NCBI GenBank assembly: GCA_905182645.1 | Contig: CAJJCJ010000002.1 | Coordinates: forward strand, 175,133 to 239,132 | Origin: an uncultured Sulfitobacter sp. | GTDB lineage: Bacteria > Pseudomonadota > Alphaproteobacteria > Rhodobacterales > Rhodobacteraceae | DNA length: 64,000 nucleotides | Direction of reading: 5' to 3' | Part shown: positions 9,418 through 18,507 of the stretch, piece after piece | Layout: every line of letters starts with the position of its first letter | Position numbering within the stretch: the stretch's first letter is position 1 | The notes under the pieces: model-generated | The model's database searches: none | What the model saw: only the letters and a program-made list of their open reading frames with translations | Told to the model about the DNA's origin: nothing | Position numbers and translations under genes: made by a program

Positions 9418-10248
9418 ATGAATCTCACTGAACTGCGCACCTTTCTGGCGATAATTGAAACAGGCAGCCTCGTGCGGGCATCCGAAGCGATGAATGTTAC
9501 GCAGTCCACCGTCACAGCAAGGCTTAAGGCGTTAGAGGACGAGCTGGGTCAACGTTTGATCATTCGCCAGAAATCTGGCGCGAGCCTGACTGCAGCAGGT
9601 GTCAGGCTGCAGCGATATGCGGCGACTATCAGCGATCTTTGGCAACAAGCGCGGCAGGAAACGGCCCTGCCTGATGGGATGCAGTCGGTTTGCAATATGG
9701 CCTGTCATCCTGACTTGTGGCCCGACCTTGGTGCGCGGCTGTTCGATCATATCCGAACGACACAGCCACATATCGCGCTGTCGATATGGACGGGCGGTCA
9801 GCATGATTTGACGCATTGGCTAGACAACGGCTTGGTTGACCTTGCCCTTACTTATTGGCCAAGCACGCGCGCCGCCAAACTGACCGATGAATTGCCACCA
9901 GATCGCTTGATCCTTGTTTCAGATAAAGCAGACAACCCGATCCGGTTTGACAAAGGTTATGTCTACGTCGAGGGCGGAGATGATTTTGGGCGCGCGCATG
10001 CCACGGTATTTGCGGATGCCGGTACGGCGCGCCTGAACTTTGGCACGGCGCGTTTGGGATTGGACCATTTGCTTAAGAACGGCGGTTCAGCCTATTTGCC
10101 TGACCGGCTTGTTCAACCGCACTTGGGCAATGATTTGCATAAGCTAAAGGATGCACCGGTATTCACCCGCCCATCGTATGTTGTATCTCGAAGCACCGTG
10201 CGGGCCGGATGGCCTTGGTTTGATGATGCAATTGCTGCAATGACCTAA
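9418..10248 (+). CDS. LysR-family transcriptional regulator
   Basis: A 276-residue LysR-type regulator. Residues 1-60 form the winged HTH (LRTFLAIIETGSLVRASEAM, then NVTQSTVTARLKALEDELG), followed by a LysR substrate-binding domain about 90-270. The ATG at 9418 has GGAAAGGA nine bases upstream. The frame is open further upstream to 8986, but that stretch is antisense to the aldehyde dehydrogenase and lacks a good start. The divergent arrangement predicts that it controls the operon at 3414-9327 in response to a pathway intermediate. Its stop overlaps the old end of the ABC-transporter remnant. Confidence 0.9.
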   Translation: MNLTELRTFLAIIETGSLVRASEAMNVTQSTVTARLKALEDELGQRLIIRQKSGASLTAAGVRLQRYAATISDLWQQARQETALPDGMQSVCNMACHPDLWPDLGARLFDHIRTTQPHIALSIWTGGQHDLTHWLDNGLVDLALTYWPSTRAAKLTDELPPDRLILVSDKADNPIRFDKGYVYVEGGDDFGRAHATVFADAGTARLNFGTARLGLDHLLKNGGSAYLPDRLVQPHLGNDLHKLKDAPVFTRPSYVVSRSTVRAGWPWFDDAIAAMT

Positions 10249-10777
10249 CCCGAATTAGCGGTCAATGCCCGTTCCGGTGCGTGATGCGGGCAGGCAACGT
10301 GGTGGTCGCTGCCAAGATCAATCATTTGCGGGCGGTCGCCCCCGCACAGCTGGCCTGCACTTTCGGGCAGCGCGTCCGAAAAACGCACCCCGACGGAGGT
10401 GCCAATGGCGACGGGAGCTCGCCTTCTAAAATGGGTCGCACCCGCGCCTTTTCTAGTGCCGGATCAGGGATCAGCACAGATGAGATTAACGCCTGCGTAT
10501 AGGGATGTTCCGGCGCAGTCGTCAGTGTGTCGGCGGTTGCCGTTTCCATCTGGCGGCCCAGATACATCACAACGATCCGGTCGCTAATATGTTTAACGAC
10601 TGACAGATCATGCGCGATGAAAATCATCGACAGCCCCATGTCGCGCTGCAGTTCCATCAACAGATTCACTACTTGCGCTTGTACGGACACATCCAAAGCC
10701 GACACTGGTTCATCGCAGATAATCAGCTTGGGCCGTAAGATCAGTGCGCGTGCGATCCCGATCCGCTGGCATTGTCC
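10245..10777 (-). pseudogene. 3' remnant of oligopeptide/dipeptide ABC transporter ATPase (DppF/OppF-like)
   Basis: Starts in the middle of the ABC signature ([12 protein letters not shown]) and runs through Walker B ([13 protein letters not shown]), the H-loop ([13 protein letters not shown]) and the peptide-transporter C-terminal motif ([16 protein letters not shown]). Walker A and the first half of the signature are missing. A second lesion lies in a five-C run at 10339-10343: the frame as read stops at 10322, but a one-base shift restores a family-like tail ([15 protein letters not shown]) to a TAG at 10245. The gene cannot make a working ATPase. Confidence 0.85.
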
Positions 10778-10863
10778 GTTGCATGTGCATCCGCAAATGC
10801 CTGCGTGCCGCCCATCAGCAGCAACGCTGCGGTGGAGGCCTTAAGTGCTGTTTTCAAAGTCAT
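10778..10863 (-). pseudogene. 5' remnant of ABC-transporter substrate-binding protein gene (signal peptide only)
   Basis: An ATG at 10863 with GGGAGAG upstream starts a clear Sec signal peptide: basic start [11 protein letters not shown], hydrophobic core ALLLMGG, and a TQAFADAHA cleavage region. The frame then runs into the ATPase remnant out of frame and stops at 10741. This is what remains if a deletion joined the first gene of a peptide-transporter operon (binding protein) to the last one (ATPase), removing the permeases. The junction lies at about 10776-10781. Confidence 0.75.
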
Positions 10864-11149
10864 GTATCTCTCCCAATTGTACGAATCTTTCAGATGATCC
10901 AAGTTCTTAAATAGAACCTGCGCCCCCTCGAGGCGCTGATAGGACATCTTTCGAATTAGCTCGGCAAGTGGCAAGTGCAATCTAGGATTGACGCAGGGGC
11001 ACGCAAAGCTGCGCCTAAATATCGAATACATCGAAAAGAAAGCCCAACTTTTGCGCGGTTTATGCAAAGCAAGTTATCAGTTTGAAAATTTCCAATGACT
11101 TTTGGGTTCATATGCGCCTAAATAATCTTGGAAAGATTAGGGACATCTG

Positions 11150-11719
11150 ATGGATGATCTGGCTTTAAATTCGCGCAAAGGATTGCCTGATGCGTTGCGT
11201 GTTCTGTTCGCGGAATATCCGCGTATTTCATGGGAAAACGATCCTGAGTTTAATGATTTGATCCAGTTTTGGCTTGATCGCCATCTGATGTTTCGGAGGA
11301 TTGTGTCTGAGATGAAGAATGACGCTCAGCGGATTCTGGATGCAAAACTTACACCACCAAAGTTTACGTCACGCCTGTCGCGCTATGGCGGGATATTTGT
11401 TCAGGGTCTGAACGAACATCACACGATCGAGGACACGTATTATTTCCCCAAACTGGCGCAGCACGACAAACGGATCGAAGCCGGTTTTGACATTCTGGAC
11501 AAAGATCACCATGAAATCGACGCACATATCAATACCTTTGTCGAAAACGCCAACGCGGTGCTAAATGCTCGCGACAACCCGACGAATATGCGTGAAAATA
11601 CAGGCAAATTTGAAGCTGATCTCACGCAGCTTGAGCAGCTCCTTGATCGGCATCTAAATGACGAAGAAAAACTGATTTTGCCCGTCATATTGAAATTCGG
11701 CGCGCCTAATATGGGCTAG
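11150..11719 (+). CDS. Hemerythrin HHE domain protein
   Basis: A 189-residue all-helical protein with the metal-binding pattern of the hemerythrin/HHE family: His45 (DRHLMFRR), His90/His91 with Glu94 (NEHHTIEDTYYFP), His120/His121 (LDKDHHEIDAH) and His168 with Glu172 (DRHLNDEEKLILPV). These residues would carry a di-iron site. Family members sense or store O2 or NO, or take part in iron and stress handling. It is monocistronic, with a hairpin right after it. Ribosome-binding site AGGGA is weak. Confidence 0.85.
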   Translation: MDDLALNSRKGLPDALRVLFAEYPRISWENDPEFNDLIQFWLDRHLMFRRIVSEMKNDAQRILDAKLTPPKFTSRLSRYGGIFVQGLNEHHTIEDTYYFPKLAQHDKRIEAGFDILDKDHHEIDAHINTFVENANAVLNARDNPTNMRENTGKFEADLTQLEQLLDRHLNDEEKLILPVILKFGAPNMG

Positions 11720-11732
11720 ACAGGACGATTGC

Positions 11733-11765
11733 CCACGACGGCCAACATCTAGTTGACCGTCGTGG
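11733..11765. terminator. Bidirectional hairpin terminator between hemerythrin gene and acsA
   Basis: A 14-bp stem (CCACGACGGCCAAC / GTTGACCGTCGTGG, one mismatch) with a five-base ATCTA loop sits between two convergent genes. The T-tract is weak on the plus side. Confidence 0.75.
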
Positions 11766-11773
11766 CGCATCAT

Positions 11774-13729
11774 TTAAACGCGATTCATCCTGTTTTCGAT
11801 CAGATCAGCCACAACTGATGGATCGGCCAAGGTTGATGTATCACCAAGCGCATCAAAATCGTTCTCGGCAATTTTGCGCAAAATACGGCGCATGATTTTA
11901 CCAGACCGTGTTTTCGGCAATCCGGGCGCCCACTGAATAAGATCAGGTTTTGCGATTGGCCCGATCTCGGACCGCACCCATAATTCCAACTCTTTTCGCA
12001 ACGCGTCAGTGGCGGTTTCGCCACCCATCAACGTGACATAAGCATAGATGCCCTGCCCTTTGATGTTGTGCGGATAGCCAACGACCGCAGCCTCGGCGAC
12101 CTTCGGGTGCGCGACCAATGCGCTTTCGACTTCTGCAGTGCCCATCCGGTGACCAGACACGTTGATCACGTCATCAACGCGGCCCGTAATCCAGTAATAC
12201 CCGTCGGCATCGCGCCGGCAGCCGTCACCGGTAAAATAATAACCTTTGTAGTCGCTGAAATAGGTCTTTTCAAATCGGTCATGGTCTCCCCAGACGCTGC
12301 GCATTTGGCCAGGCCAGCTGTTTTTGATGCAAAGCACACCTTCGGCAGCAGTGTCCGAAATTTCGGCGCCCGTCGTTGGCTCCAAGATCACTGGCTCAAT
12401 CCCAAAGAACGGCAATGTCGCCGATCCGGGTTTGGTGGCCGTGGCACCGGGCAGCGGCGTCAGCAAATGGCCCCCAGTTTCGGTTTGCCACCACGTATCA
12501 ACGATTGGGCAATTTCCTTTGCCAATGACTTCATTGTACCAATTCCAAGCCTCTGGGTTAATCGGCTCTCCGACGGTTCCTAACAATTTGAGGCTGCTGA
12601 GGTCGTGCCCTTCGACAAAGCTGTTACCCTTCGCCATCAATGCGCGGATGGCCGTTGGCGCTGTGTAGAACTGGTTCACTTTGTGTTTGTCACAGACGTC
12701 CCAGAACCGGCCCGCATCAGGATATGTTGGAATTCCTTCGAACATCACCGTGGTCGCACCATTCGCAAGCGGCCCATAGACGATGTAGCTATGGCCAGTG
12801 ACCCAGCCCACATCCGCAGTACACCAAAAGACGTCACCGTCATGGTAATCAAACGTATATTCATGGGTCATCGCCGCATAAACCAGATAACCACCCGATG
12901 AATGCACAACACCTTTTGGCATGCCAGTAGAGCCGGATGTGTAGAGAATAAACAGCGGGTCCTCAGCGTTCATTTCCTCGGGCGGGCAATCGGCGGGCAC
13001 GTTTGCTTCCATCTCGTGCAGCCAAAAGTCGCGGCCTTCGATCATTGCGACATCGCCACCAGTGCGCTGAACGACCAGCATTTTGGTATCTACGGTGATT
13101 TTATCGAACGCCGCATCGGCATTAATTTTTAGTGGGGTATTCTTGCCGCCACGTGGTGCTTCATCTGCAGTGATAACGACCTTCGCCTCTGACCCATTTA
13201 CACGTGCGGCCAAGGCATCCGCAGAGAAGCCTGCAAAAACTATGGAATGGATCGCGCCGATGCGGGCAGACGCCAGCATCGCATAAGCGGCCTGCGGAAT
13301 CATCGGCATGTAGATTACGACGCGGTCGCCTTTGCCCACGCCCATGTCTTTTAGAACATTGGCAAACTTACAGACGTTCTCGTGTAGCTGTTTGTAGGTG
13401 ATGTGCAGGGCGGCGTCGGTGGGGCTGTCCGGCTCCCAGATGATCGCCGTTTGATCACCGCGTGTAGCCAAATGGCGGTCGATACAATTGGCGGCCACGT
13501 TAAGCGTGCCGTCCTCGAACCATTTGATGTCGACCTGACCCAACGTGAAATCAGCAGACTTAACCTTTGTGAACGGCTTGATCCAATCGATGCGTTTGCC
13601 GTGTTCGCTCCAAAATGCCACTGGATCCGCGATAGAGGCCGCATACATTGCCTCATACATGGCCTTATCGGCGTGCGCGCCTGCAGCCATTGCGGCCGAT
13701 GGCGGATAAGTTTTGTTTGCGTCAGACAT
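11774..13729 (-). CDS. acsA: Acetyl-CoA synthetase
   Basis: A 651-residue acetate-CoA ligase (AMP-forming), normal length. It shows the adenylation motif [11 protein letters not shown], the [11 protein letters not shown] motif, the hinge-region [20 protein letters not shown], and the C-terminal [10 protein letters not shown] with the catalytic Lys at about 611, which is acetylated for control in this family. It activates acetate to acetyl-CoA via acetyl-AMP. The ATG at 13729 is preceded by GGGGGA; the frame is open 58 codons further upstream but without family sequence. It is transcribed alone and ends at the shared terminator. Confidence 0.96.
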   Translation of the reverse strand: MSDANKTYPPSAAMAAGAHADKAMYEAMYAASIADPVAFWSEHGKRIDWIKPFTKVKSADFTLGQVDIKWFEDGTLNVAANCIDRHLATRGDQTAIIWEPDSPTDAALHITYKQLHENVCKFANVLKDMGVGKGDRVVIYMPMIPQAAYAMLASARIGAIHSIVFAGFSADALAARVNGSEAKVVITADEAPRGGKNTPLKINADAAFDKITVDTKMLVVQRTGGDVAMIEGRDFWLHEMEANVPADCPPEEMNAEDPLFILYTSGSTGMPKGVVHSSGGYLVYAAMTHEYTFDYHDGDVFWCTADVGWVTGHSYIVYGPLANGATTVMFEGIPTYPDAGRFWDVCDKHKVNQFYTAPTAIRALMAKGNSFVEGHDLSSLKLLGTVGEPINPEAWNWYNEVIGKGNCPIVDTWWQTETGGHLLTPLPGATATKPGSATLPFFGIEPVILEPTTGAEISDTAAEGVLCIKNSWPGQMRSVWGDHDRFEKTYFSDYKGYYFTGDGCRRDADGYYWITGRVDDVINVSGHRMGTAEVESALVAHPKVAEAAVVGYPHNIKGQGIYAYVTLMGGETATDALRKELELWVRSEIGPIAKPDLIQWAPGLPKTRSGKIMRRILRKIAENDFDALGDTSTLADPSVVADLIENRMNRV

Positions 13730-13987
13730 TTTGGTCCCCCCGTGTGGATTATCGTTATTGTGGGGCAGTGCCCCGTCCTCCCGACGTAACGTGCAATAAT
13801 CACGATGCGCCTTTTGGCACATCATGTGATGGATCGCTGCGCATTCCAACCCAAGCGATAGCCGCGCATATTGATTTTGTAAAAAAATTTGCAAAACTGG
13901 CACCGGTTAGCGCCCGTTAAAACCTGATCTTGTCACAGTTTAGTTCCGGTCTCTTTCGAGCGATGTTTGCTATGAAGGAGATAGAGA

Positions 13988-14263
13988 ATGGCAACGAGAT
14001 ACACAGACGAGTTTCGGCGTGATGCGGTGCGCATGGCGACGACGAGTGGCTTAACGCGGCCTCAACTTTCATCAGATTTAGGGGTTGGGCTTTCGACGCT
14101 GAACAAATGGGTTCAACAGCATCAACACGATGACCTGATGTCAGGACCGCATGAAGACGTTGAGAAGGAGAACACGAGGCTTCGCAAGGAAGTCCGTCTG
14201 CTGCGCGAGGAGAGGGAAGTGTTAAAAAAGGCGGCGATCTTCTTTGCAGGCCAAAGCCGGTGA
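13988..14263 (+). CDS. IS3-family transposase OrfA
   Basis: A 91-residue protein with an N-terminal helix-turn-helix (YTDEFRRDAVRMA, then LSSDLGVGLSTLNKWVQQH) and a C-terminal leucine-zipper-like region (ENTRLRKEVRLLREEREVLK) typical of IS3/IS911-type OrfA. The A-run at 14224-14229 next to its end can give a -1 frameshift into orfB, producing the OrfAB transposase. GAAGGAGATAGAGA precedes the ATG. Confidence 0.9.
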   Translation: MATRYTDEFRRDAVRMATTSGLTRPQLSSDLGVGLSTLNKWVQQHQHDDLMSGPHEDVEKENTRLRKEVRLLREEREVLKKAAIFFAGQSR

Positions 14264-15158
14264 GGTTTGCTTTCATCGACGTCTGGAAAGAAGAATGGCC
14301 AGTTGAGTTTCTGTGCCGCGTTATGCGGGTCACATCACGTGGTTTCCGCGCGTGGCGGGTTCGCCCGATGAGCCAGCGACAACGCCCCTCTCGGCAGATT
14401 GCTTTGCAATCGCCTGCCGGGCAATGGATGATATGGTGATCCTAGCTCATATCCGTGAACAGCATCGCTTAAGCCTGCAAAGCTATGGGCGGCCTCGGAT
14501 GACCGAGGAACTGCAAGAATTGGGATTGAAGGTGGGCCATCGTAGGGTCGGACGTCTGATGGGCGAGAATGGCATCAAGATCATCAGAACCCAGAAATAC
14601 AAGGCGACAACGGACAGCAACCACACGTTCAACATCGCACCAAATCTGTTGGATCAAGATTTCTCAGCGACCGGTCCCAATCAGAAATGGGCCGGCGACA
14701 TCAGCTACATCTGGACCAGTGAGGGCTGGCTGTATCTTGCCGTCATCCTTGACCTGTATTCTCGCCGCGTCATCGGCTGGGCTGTCAGTAACCGCATGAA
14801 GAAGGATCTGGCAATCCGGGCGTTAGATATGGCCGTTGCTTTGCGCCAACCAACGGAGGATTGCATTCACCATACGGATCGTGGTTCGCAATATTGCTCA
14901 AATGAGTATCAGAAGCGCCTGTCCAAGCACGGCTTCAAGGTCTCGATGAGCGGCAAGGGAAATTGTTATGATAATTCTATGGTCGAGACGTTCTTCAAAT
15001 CCATCAAGGCTGAGCTGATCTGGCGCAACCGTTGGGACACACGCCGTCAGGCTGAAGGCGCGATCTTCCAGTATATCAACGGGTTCTATAACCCGCGCCG
15101 TCGCCACTCATCGCTCGGCGGGAAAAGTCCCTTGGCTTTTGAGCGAAAGGCCGCATAA
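14260..15158 (+). pseudogene. IS3-family transposase OrfB, split by a 41-bp insert
   Basis: The first part begins with a GTG at 14260 overlapping the orfA stop (VRFAFIDVWKEEWPVEFLC) and continues to RVRPMSQRQR. There a 41-bp insert (14386-14426) shifts the frame. The rest (DDMVILAHIREQHRLS onward) reads in another frame to 15158 and contains the intact rve/DDE core: D in WAGDISYIWT, D in HHTDRGSQY, E in NSMVETFFKS. Removing the insert restores one continuous OrfB. As it stands the element should be unable to transpose unless the insert is bypassed. Confidence 0.8.
14386..14426. repeat. 41-bp palindromic insertion inside orfB
   Basis: Core is CGGCAGATTGC, a TTT loop, then GCAATC-GCC-TGCCG: an 11-bp stem with a three-base bulge. 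Its length is 3n+2, exactly the shift needed to explain the orfB frame change. It resembles short mobile palindromes (REP or RPE type) rather than IS sequence. Confidence 0.65.
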
Positions 15159-15196
15159 ATGAGTTCAGAGACCGGAACGTAAACGGGACAAGACCA

Positions 15197-15514
15197 ATAC
15201 GAGTTATCCCCTCTCACACCACAGCCCCTACATACAGCCCTCTGGCGCACCTCATGGGTGGTCGTGTCATCACTGGTTGCTAGGATTAAGTCAGCAATCT
15301 TGTCGCTGAACTCCTGACCACAGGCCCTGCAAGTGAGGTCTATCCGATGCAGGCAATGGCGCGCCGTTCGTGGAAATGCCCAAGGCCTTCCAAAAACTCC
15401 AGAGCGACAGAACCCATATGGATCACCACAGTAGCGGCAGTAATATTGAGCCCCGCTCCCGCAGCCTAACAGATTGAGGTTGCTAGAGAACTGAGACTGG
15501 TTTGCATTTGTCTG
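15197..15514 (-). pseudogene. Cysteine-rich zinc-ribbon-like ORF truncated by the IS3 element
   Basis: On the minus strand a frame stays open from a stop near 15515 to the IS edge. It reads with Cys pairs YYCRYCGDPYG, then FCRSG, LTCRACGQEF and AVCRGCGVRG. The CxxC spacing suggests one or two zinc ribbons. No ATG, GTG or TTG start with a ribosome-binding site is evident, and the 3' end runs uninterrupted into the IS, so this is a remnant. The family is not recognised. The rest of the gap up to 15665 holds no gene. Confidence 0.4.
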
Positions 15515-15539
15515 ACATCACCCAACTTTGGATTGATCA

Positions 15540-15553
15540 GAGAAATATTTCTC
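15540..15553. repeat. Perfect 14-bp palindrome
   Basis: GAGAAATATTTCTC, perfectly self-complementary, in gene-poor sequence between two IS elements. It could be a regulator half-site pair left from a lost gene; function unknown. Confidence 0.4.
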
Positions 15554-15698
15554 AAACAGTGGACAGGGCTGCTACAATGCTATCTCGGGTTATTGGCAGA
15601 TTTGGAATGGGAAAACCTATAAGTTGTCCGTCGTCAGGGTTTTTGGCACCAAGAGCTGCGTAAACTAAGAGAGTGTCCGGCTCATCTGGTTGGTTTCA

Positions 15699-16679
15699 TT
15701 ATGCGGCGTGCTGTCTGTGATGCAAGCGTCGCGCTTCGAGTGTCTTTCGTTTGATCCTTTCTCGTTGTTGTAGAATGGTCTTATCGCGTCCGAAGTAGAC
15801 GTCAGACGGTGTGACGTTGTTCAGGCTCTCGTGATAGCGCTGGTGGTTGTAGTGATCGACGAAGGCTTCAATCTGGGCTTCGAGATCACCGGGCAGGAAG
15901 TAGTGTTCCAGCAAGATGCGGTTCTTCAATGTCTGATGCCAGCGTTCGATCTTGCCTTGGGTTTGGGGATGATAGGGCGCTCCGCGCGAGTGCTTCATGC
16001 CTTTGTCTTGCAGCCATTCTGCCAGTTCTCCAGAGACATAACTGGACCCATTGTCGCTAAGCAGGCGCGGTTTGTGGACGACGTGAACCTGATCGCAACC
16101 GGATGCTTCCAAAGCCAAATCCAGCGTGTCCGTCACGTCTTGGGTTCTCATGTTCGTACAGAGTTTCCATGAGATGATGTACCGGCTGTAATCGTCCAGG
16201 ATCGTGCTGAGATAGAACCAGCCCCAGCCGATGATCTTTAGGTAGGTGAAGTCGGTCTGCCAAAGCTGGTTGATGGCCGTGGTCTTGTCTTTGAACTCAT
16301 TGGCCGCCTTGATGACGATGAAGGCAGGGCTGGTGATCAGATCATGTGCCTTGAGCGTGCGATAGACTGTGGATTCAGATACAAAGTAGCGTTCATGGTC
16401 TGTGAACGTCACCGCCAGTTCTCGCGGCGATAGCTCCGTCTCTTTCAAGGCAAGATTGACGACCTTGTGCTTCACCTCGTCAGGAACGCGGTTCCAAACG
16501 TGTTTTGGTATAGGCGATTGATCCTGCAATCCAGCTTCACCACGCTGCAGATACCGATCATACCAGCGGTAGAATGTGGTGCGGGGGATGCCCAGTTTGG
16601 CCAACGTCAGGCGTGCCGACAGATGCGATCCTTCGACCAGTCTGATGATCTCCAGTTTCTCAGAGGCAGGGTATCTCAT
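15699..16679 (-). CDS. IS3-type transposase OrfB (DDE integrase core)
   Basis: A 326-residue transposase. It has an N-terminal HTH (SARLTLAKLGIPRTTFYRWY) and an rve integrase core with D (WQTDFTYLKI), D (LLSDNGSSYVS) and E (GKIERWHQTLK); the C-terminal HYNHQRYHESLNNVTPSDVY is typical. It looks intact. Its ATG overlaps the orfA stop (ATGA), so translation is coupled rather than frameshifted. A second copy with the same DDE organisation lies in the neighbouring element, but the two are different subgroups. Confidence 0.92.
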   Translation of the reverse strand: MRYPASEKLEIIRLVEGSHLSARLTLAKLGIPRTTFYRWYDRYLQRGEAGLQDQSPIPKHVWNRVPDEVKHKVVNLALKETELSPRELAVTFTDHERYFVSESTVYRTLKAHDLITSPAFIVIKAANEFKDKTTAINQLWQTDFTYLKIIGWGWFYLSTILDDYSRYIISWKLCTNMRTQDVTDTLDLALEASGCDQVHVVHKPRLLSDNGSSYVSGELAEWLQDKGMKHSRGAPYHPQTQGKIERWHQTLKNRILLEHYFLPGDLEAQIEAFVDHYNHQRYHESLNNVTPSDVYFGRDKTILQQRERIKRKTLEARRLHHRQHAA

Positions 16680-17050
16680 TCGTGGCCGCCCCCATCGCCT
16701 GTCATGCTTTTTTTAAGCAAACGGAGTTCGAGCGTTTGTTCAGCCACAACCTCCTTCAGATCGTGGGCTTCACGGCGAAGATCCTTCACTTCGTCGGTCG
16801 TGGCAGCGCGGGCTGTGTCGCCAGCAAGACGCCGCTTCCCAGCCTCCATGAAGTCTTTCGACCATTTGTAGTAGATGCCTTGGGAAATGCCTTCACGGCG
16901 ACACAACTCAGCGATGCTGTCTTCGCCGCGCAGGCCGTCCAAGACGATCCTGATCTTCTCTTCAGATGAATAATGCTTGCGGGTCGCCCGTTTGATATCT
17001 TTGACGATCTTCTCGCCAGGGCTTTTGCGTGTTCCAGTTGTCTGTCTCAT
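16676..17050 (-). CDS. IS3-type transposase OrfA
   Basis: A 124-residue OrfA: a Lys/Arg-rich start, then an HTH_Tnp_1-type helix-turn-helix (YSSEEKIRIVLDGLRGEDSI, then AELCRREGISQGIYYKWSKDF) and a coiled-coil tail (LKEVVAEQTLELRLLKKSM). The ATG at 17050 is preceded by GAGTGGAAC; the frame extends 16 codons further upstream into the inverted repeat. It probably binds the IS ends as partner of OrfB. Confidence 0.88.
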   Translation of the reverse strand: MRQTTGTRKSPGEKIVKDIKRATRKHYSSEEKIRIVLDGLRGEDSIAELCRREGISQGIYYKWSKDFMEAGKRRLAGDTARAATTDEVKDLRREAHDLKEVVAEQTLELRLLKKSMTGDGGGHE

Positions 17051-17094
17051 GTTCCACTCCTCAGTGGTTACGATGAGCCAAGAACACTCTCTTA

Positions 17095-18392
17095 TCAAAT
17101 AACGCTATTTGGACCCATAAGCGCTGACGTCAGACAGTAGCCAGAAAAATCAAACAGGTATTCAAATCGCTTGAATGTATAGGTCTGGGTGCCCGCCGCA
17201 TCATAAATTGGTTGGCTAATATACACGATCTTAGCGCCGATGCTCCTGCCAGTGACATAGACTTCTCGACCAACCCCAGTCCCCAAAACAAGCGATCCGA
17301 TCTGCACGTTTGCGACATTCGTCACATTGGTCAGACGCGTCGTATTCGCAGTGTTGTAGGTACCTGCAGATGTGACACTTTGTGTATCCCAGCCACTCGC
17401 GCCCATGGCTTCAAATTGGCCATTCCGAATGACTCGCCGAGTGGCGAAGGCCGGTCGGTTTGGATCTGCCGCTTGCATGTCCATAGGCGCGCTCAGTGAA
17501 ATTCGGCGGCCACATAAATCAAGCGACTCATGGTCTGCAAAGTTCAAAAGCGCTTGGTAGGCCTTCTTAAATGCTCTTTCCTCGTCGCCAAATGCGTCGA
17601 GGTAAGATTTAAAATTATACCTCTTTTTGCAAGATAATTCGCTTATCATCAGGCTGTGTGATCGTGCCCTCAAACTTCACCTTGCTATCTAGCGTCACGT
17701 CTTGACTAAGTTCAAAAACTCCCTTCTGACACCAAAATCGTCCGGCCATTCGCCACAGCGTCTGCTGCTTCAAAAGCAGCTGTGTCGTCAGTAGTTCCAT
17801 CGCCCTTTGCGCCATAATCACGCACATCTACAACAGACATCATATCGCGGGCGAAATAGCTTGTCACATCTTCAACAACGATATCATCGATGCGGACCAA
17901 ACCACCGCTTGCGCCCGTCAGGTCGATCCCAAGATGGCCGTAGGACGCGCCGTCCCACACCATATCAACGCCGGTTTTATCAGCGATCGCGATGATAGCA
18001 GTGATTTCTACGACGTCACCATAAGTCGTCAACTGCGTGCTTGGACCAACTGTAGTTAGTCCTGTCGCGGCACTCCCGCCAGCTTTGCCAGCCCAACCCG
18101 AAATACGCACAGCAGGCAAAGGGCCTGCAACAGCTTTAACAGTCGCACGGACCTGCAGATAACACCCTGATAAAACTGGCGTCTCGCCCATATACCGTAC
18201 GTAGCTCGTTGCCGTATCCTTCAGCACTTCAAGGCAACCGCCGAAATCCTGGTCAGCGGATACAAAAACCCCGCTCCCGCTAATTGCATACGTATCGGAC
18301 CCGGGCGTTCCGTCGCCACTTGACCATACACCAAGACCAGCCGCAAACGGCAGTGGCATCAGTACGACCCCGTCGGTAATTGCTTTGTTCAT
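17095..18392 (-). pseudogene. Beta-helix (GH28-related / pectate-lyase-3-like) surface protein, frameshifted and truncated
   Basis: The start at 18392 follows GGAAAGGG. The first ~215 residues end in the Pectate_lyase_3 hallmark VVDVRDYGAKGDGTTDD. An extra G near 17720 shifts the frame (EGSF-stop instead of EGVFELSQD), and a second indel near 17640 after LQK shifts it again. The frame then continues as SYLDAFGDEERAFKKAYQAL and further until the IS3 inverted repeat at 17096. Rhodobacterales relatives I recall are roughly twice this length, so the C-terminal half is gone. These proteins are probably extracellular or phage-tail-like polysaccharide-active proteins. Clearly non-functional. Confidence 0.8.
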
Positions 18393-18507
18393 GGATAACC
18401 CTTTCCGAAAAATCTTTGCACAAGAGACGCCGGATATCTGCCGAAGCGTCGCACAAAGGATTAGTCTTCAAGGGTAAATGAAGGCTTGGACCACCGTGAC
18501 GGTGGGG

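Larger units (their letters stand above)
13925..15196 (+). mobile_element. IS3-family insertion sequence (about 1272 bp)
   Basis: Imperfect terminal inverted repeats of about 30 bp bound the element: the left end begins TGATCTTGTC and both arms share GTTCCGGTCTCT; the right end finishes AGACCA. The ends obey the TG...CA rule. Inside are orfA and orfB with a slippery A-run near the end of orfA (14224-14229). No 3-4 bp target duplication is visible (ACC left, ATA right), so the flanks have probably been rearranged. A 41-bp palindromic insert breaks orfB. Confidence 0.85.
15666..17096 (-). mobile_element. IS3-type insertion sequence with orfA/orfB (about 1431 bp)
   Basis: Terminal inverted repeats TAAGAGAGTGT...GGCTCAT face each other at 15666 and 17096. 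Two reading frames on the minus strand (orfA, orfB) overlap by ATGA. No target duplication is visible. The right end cuts a beta-helix protein pseudogene at 17095, which shows it inserted there or took part in a rearrangement. Confidence 0.82.
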
